This document shows, piece by piece, positions 62,183-64,000 of a DNA stretch of 64,000 bases. The position numbers were made by a program, and so were the translations under genes. The stretch is from Xanthomonas euroxanthea (GTDB taxonomy: Bacteria > Pseudomonadota > Gammaproteobacteria > Xanthomonadales > Xanthomonadaceae). Position 1 is the first letter of the stretch. Each line of letters starts with the position of its first letter. The notes beneath the pieces were generated by a model. That model searched no databases. It saw only the letters and a program-made list of their open reading frames with translations, and was not told where the DNA came from. Location: assembly GCF_900476395.1 (NCBI RefSeq), contig NZ_UIHB01000005.1:620001-684000 (forward strand). The letters run 5' to 3'.

Positions 62183-63295
62183 ATGCATCCGTCACGTCTG
62201 TCGACCTGCCTGGTCGCAAGCCTTGCCGCCTTCGCCGTCCACGCCGAACCGCGCATGCCGCCGCCCTCGCCCATTGTGCTCAGCGAGTTCATCGCCGACC
62301 CCGCACCGACGCCACAGGCGCACGCCTCCACGCTTCTGGAAACCCGCGCCGGCACGCTGCTGGCCGCCTGGTTCGGCGGCACGCACGAGGGAGCGGCCGA
62401 TGTCGGTGTCTGGCTCGCGCAGCGCGGCGTGCGGCAATGGCAGCCGCCGCGACGCATCGCCGACGGCGCGCATGCCGGCGCGGATGGCACTGCGTTGCCG
62501 GCCTGGAATCCGGTGCTGTTCCAGTCCAGCGCCGGCCCGGTGCAGCTGTACTACAAGCTCGGCCCCAATCCACGGCAGTGGTGGGGCCTGCGCATTACCT
62601 CGGATGATGACGGTGCGCACTGGTCGCCACCGCAGCGCCTGCCCGACGGCATCCTCGGCCCGATCAAGAACAAGCCGGTGCAATTGCCGAACGGACGCAT
62701 CCTTTCGCCCAGCAGCAGCGAAGACCGTGGCTGGCGCGCGCATCTGGAATGGAGCGACGACGACGGCGCGCATTGGCAACGCGGCATGCCGCTCAATGAT
62801 CCGGCGGTGATCGGCGCGATCCAGCCCAGCCTCCTGCTGCATGCGGACGGGCGCGTGCAGGTGCTCGGGCGCAGCCAGCAGGACAAGGTGTTCAGTACGT
62901 TCTCCAACGACGGCGGCCTGCACTGGCAACCGATGCAGCTGCTGGACGTGGAGAATCCCAACGCCGGCACCGACGCGGTGATGCTGCGCGACGGCCGCGC
63001 CCTGCTGGTCTACAACCCCGGCATCGCCGGCAAGCACTGGTGGGACGGTCGCGGCACGCTTGCGGTGGCGCTATCAACCGATGGCGTGCACTGGCAACGC
63101 GCCCTCACGCTGGAACACAGCGCAAAGGACGAGTTCTCCTATCCGGCGGTGATCCAGACCCGCGATGGGCTGGTCCATATCAGCTACACCTGGAAGCGCC
63201 AACGCATCAAGCATGTCGTCCTGGATCCGACACGCCTTGGCAGCGAGGCAGATGACACGAGATCGCCGCAGTCATTGCCGGAAAGTGCGCAGTAG
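62183..63295 (+). CDS. Exported sialidase-like Asp-box protein
   Basis: 370 aa with signal peptide (LSTCLVASLAAFAVHA). Six-bladed propeller pattern with at least three Asp-boxes (TSDDDGAHWSPP, WSDDDGAHWQRG, FSNDGGLHWQPM), preceded by TLLETRAGTLLAAWFGGTHEGAADVGVW, which defines the BNR_2/PF13088-type family rather than classical GH33. The FRIP arginine motif of true sialidases was not seen, and plants lack sialic acid, so another exo-glycosidase or lyase role is likely. Divergent from the second fucosidase, which suggests related substrates. Confidence 0.82.
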   Translation: MHPSRLSTCLVASLAAFAVHAEPRMPPPSPIVLSEFIADPAPTPQAHASTLLETRAGTLLAAWFGGTHEGAADVGVWLAQRGVRQWQPPRRIADGAHAGADGTALPAWNPVLFQSSAGPVQLYYKLGPNPRQWWGLRITSDDDGAHWSPPQRLPDGILGPIKNKPVQLPNGRILSPSSSEDRGWRAHLEWSDDDGAHWQRGMPLNDPAVIGAIQPSLLLHADGRVQVLGRSQQDKVFSTFSNDGGLHWQPMQLLDVENPNAGTDAVMLRDGRALLVYNPGIAGKHWWDGRGTLAVALSTDGVHWQRALTLEHSAKDEFSYPAVIQTRDGLVHISYTWKRQRIKHVVLDPTRLGSEADDTRSPQSLPESAQ

Positions 63296-63400
63296 ATCGA
63301 ACGGTCGAGGGCACGGCGCCCTCACCACATACGGGACACGCCTTGAATCCGTCCGTGGGGGCTTCTCGGCGGCATCCCTCATGCTCTGCTTGCAAACACG
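63296..63400 (+). repeat. GCCGTGAATCCGTCCCTGG-type repeat, divergent copy
   Basis: GGGACACGCCTTGAATCCGTCC then GGCGGCATCCCTCATGC. The same words, better preserved, recur at 63672-63740 and, worn, at 11540-11640. Confidence 0.55.
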
Positions 63401-63572
63401 CACACCGACCATTTCAACTGGTCCTTGCCCGTCCACCGTTGCGGGACCCTGAGCGGCATGGATGCCGCGCCAGAGCCTACAAGGACGTACTTGCGGCGTG
63501 TCCCGCGATGGTGGGCGGGCAAGGGCCCTGCAACGAAGCAGCAGATCAAACGCGTTGCGTTCGCTTCTTCCA
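63401..63572 (+). repeat. Long palindromic dispersed repeat, copy C
   Basis: Same element as copies A and B, with CTGAGCGGCAT in place of TTACGCGGCAT, so the inner palindrome is broken. The downstream flank GCAGATCAAACGCGTTGCGTTCG is shared with copy D. Confidence 0.85.
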
Positions 63573-63671
63573 CAGTGCCCCGTCTGAGCTCAACACAACA
63601 TGCTCCTGAGCGTTGCCGCCGTTTCAACGCAACAAAGCCTGGTTGGTCGAGGGCGCGATGCCCTCACCACT

Positions 63672-63740
63672 TCCGGGACACGCCGTGAATCCGTCCCTGG
63701 AGGCTCCGTGGCGGCATCCATGCCGCCAAGGGTCCCGGAA
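63672..63740 (+). repeat. GCCGTGAATCCGTCCCTGG-type repeat, best copy
   Basis: CCGGGACACGCCGTGAATCC, GTCCCTGGAGGCTCCGTGG and the palindromic GGCGGCATCCATGCCGCC. It sits between copies C and D of the long palindromic element. Confidence 0.6.
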
Positions 63741-63830
63741 CCGGCAAGGACATCGCGCCTCCTACGTTGGTCGTGCACTGATGGAAGTGCACAAGCAACT
63801 CGCCGACCGCCGCTCCTGCGCTTTTCCACG

Positions 63831-64000
63831 CGTACCGACCATCTCGACTGGTCCTTGCCCGCTCACCGTCGCGGGACCCTGAGCGGCATGGATGCCGCGC
63901 CGGAGCCTACACGGACGTACTTGCGGCGTGTCCCGCGATGGTGGGCGGGCAAGGGCCCTGCAACGAAGCAGCAGATCAAACGCGTTGCGTTCGTTTCTTC
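63831..64000 (+). repeat. Long palindromic dispersed repeat, copy D (cut by window end)
   Basis: Nearly identical to copy C over 165 bp including the flank; separated from it by about 430 bp, so the two look like a duplication. Truncated by the window edge. Confidence 0.85.

Noticed and set aside
62183..63295. Calling the Asp-box protein a true GH33 sialidase
   Set aside because: No FRIP-type arginine motif; only the propeller Asp-boxes and BNR_2-type N-terminus are visible.

Overview
This is about 64 kb of GC-rich DNA with the gene content, codon use and dispersed repeats of a plant-associated Xanthomonas. Pointers to that genus are the metX-metB-hom order, a histone H1-like Lys/Ala repeat protein, two large TonB-dependent receptors, and a block of eight glycoside hydrolase genes whose order and families (GH29, GH18, GH20, GH2, GH3, GH125, GH92, GH35) match the N-glycan-degrading nixE-nixL cluster described in X. 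campestris pv. campestris. The genus call is inferred from content; no marker gene was compared.

Left part (1-16 kb) is housekeeping. It holds the 3' part of sdaA (serine deaminase), a secreted alpha/beta hydrolase, the translationally coupled metX-metB-hom operon (minus strand) behind a convincing SAM-I (S-box) riboswitch, an M23 peptidase, prfC, a hemolysin-III-type membrane protein, an AsmA-type protein, the mtgA-GT2-CBS operon, hslO and a predicted exported barrel-like protein. Central part (16-38 kb): a TonB-dependent receptor, a TetR regulator divergent from a coupled hydrolase-fadE operon with a clear palindromic operator, a DUF1304 protein, an NTP/NDP-exchanger-like transporter, a serine beta-lactamase-fold hydrolase, the histone H1-like gene with a long leader, gcvH and gcvT, a coupled nudE-cysQ-mazG-ynfA operon, divergent bioA-rsmE, and glk.

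Right part (38-63 kb) is a glycan-utilisation island. Two NagR-like operators lie between glk and a TonB-dependent receptor. The receptor ends at a strong terminator and is followed by nixE to nixL. Together these would import an N-glycan-derived ligand and strip fucose, galactose, GlcNAc, xylose and mannose from plant N-glycans. Predicted export routes differ: Sec for NixE/F/H/I/L, lipoprotein for NixG, Tat-like for NixJ and NixK. Beyond nixL come a small unknown gene, a second alpha-L-fucosidase with a C-terminal discoidin-like domain, and a divergent sialidase-like (Asp-box) protein, which may extend the same pathway.

Gene-free gaps are rich in repeats: a palindromic family of about 150 bp (four clear copies and one decayed), GTAGGAGCG-type REP elements (three in a tandem array after rsmE), and CTTCTCCCGC-type palindromes in several junctions of the nix cluster. 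No tRNA, rRNA, CRISPR array, insertion sequence or prophage gene was recognised.
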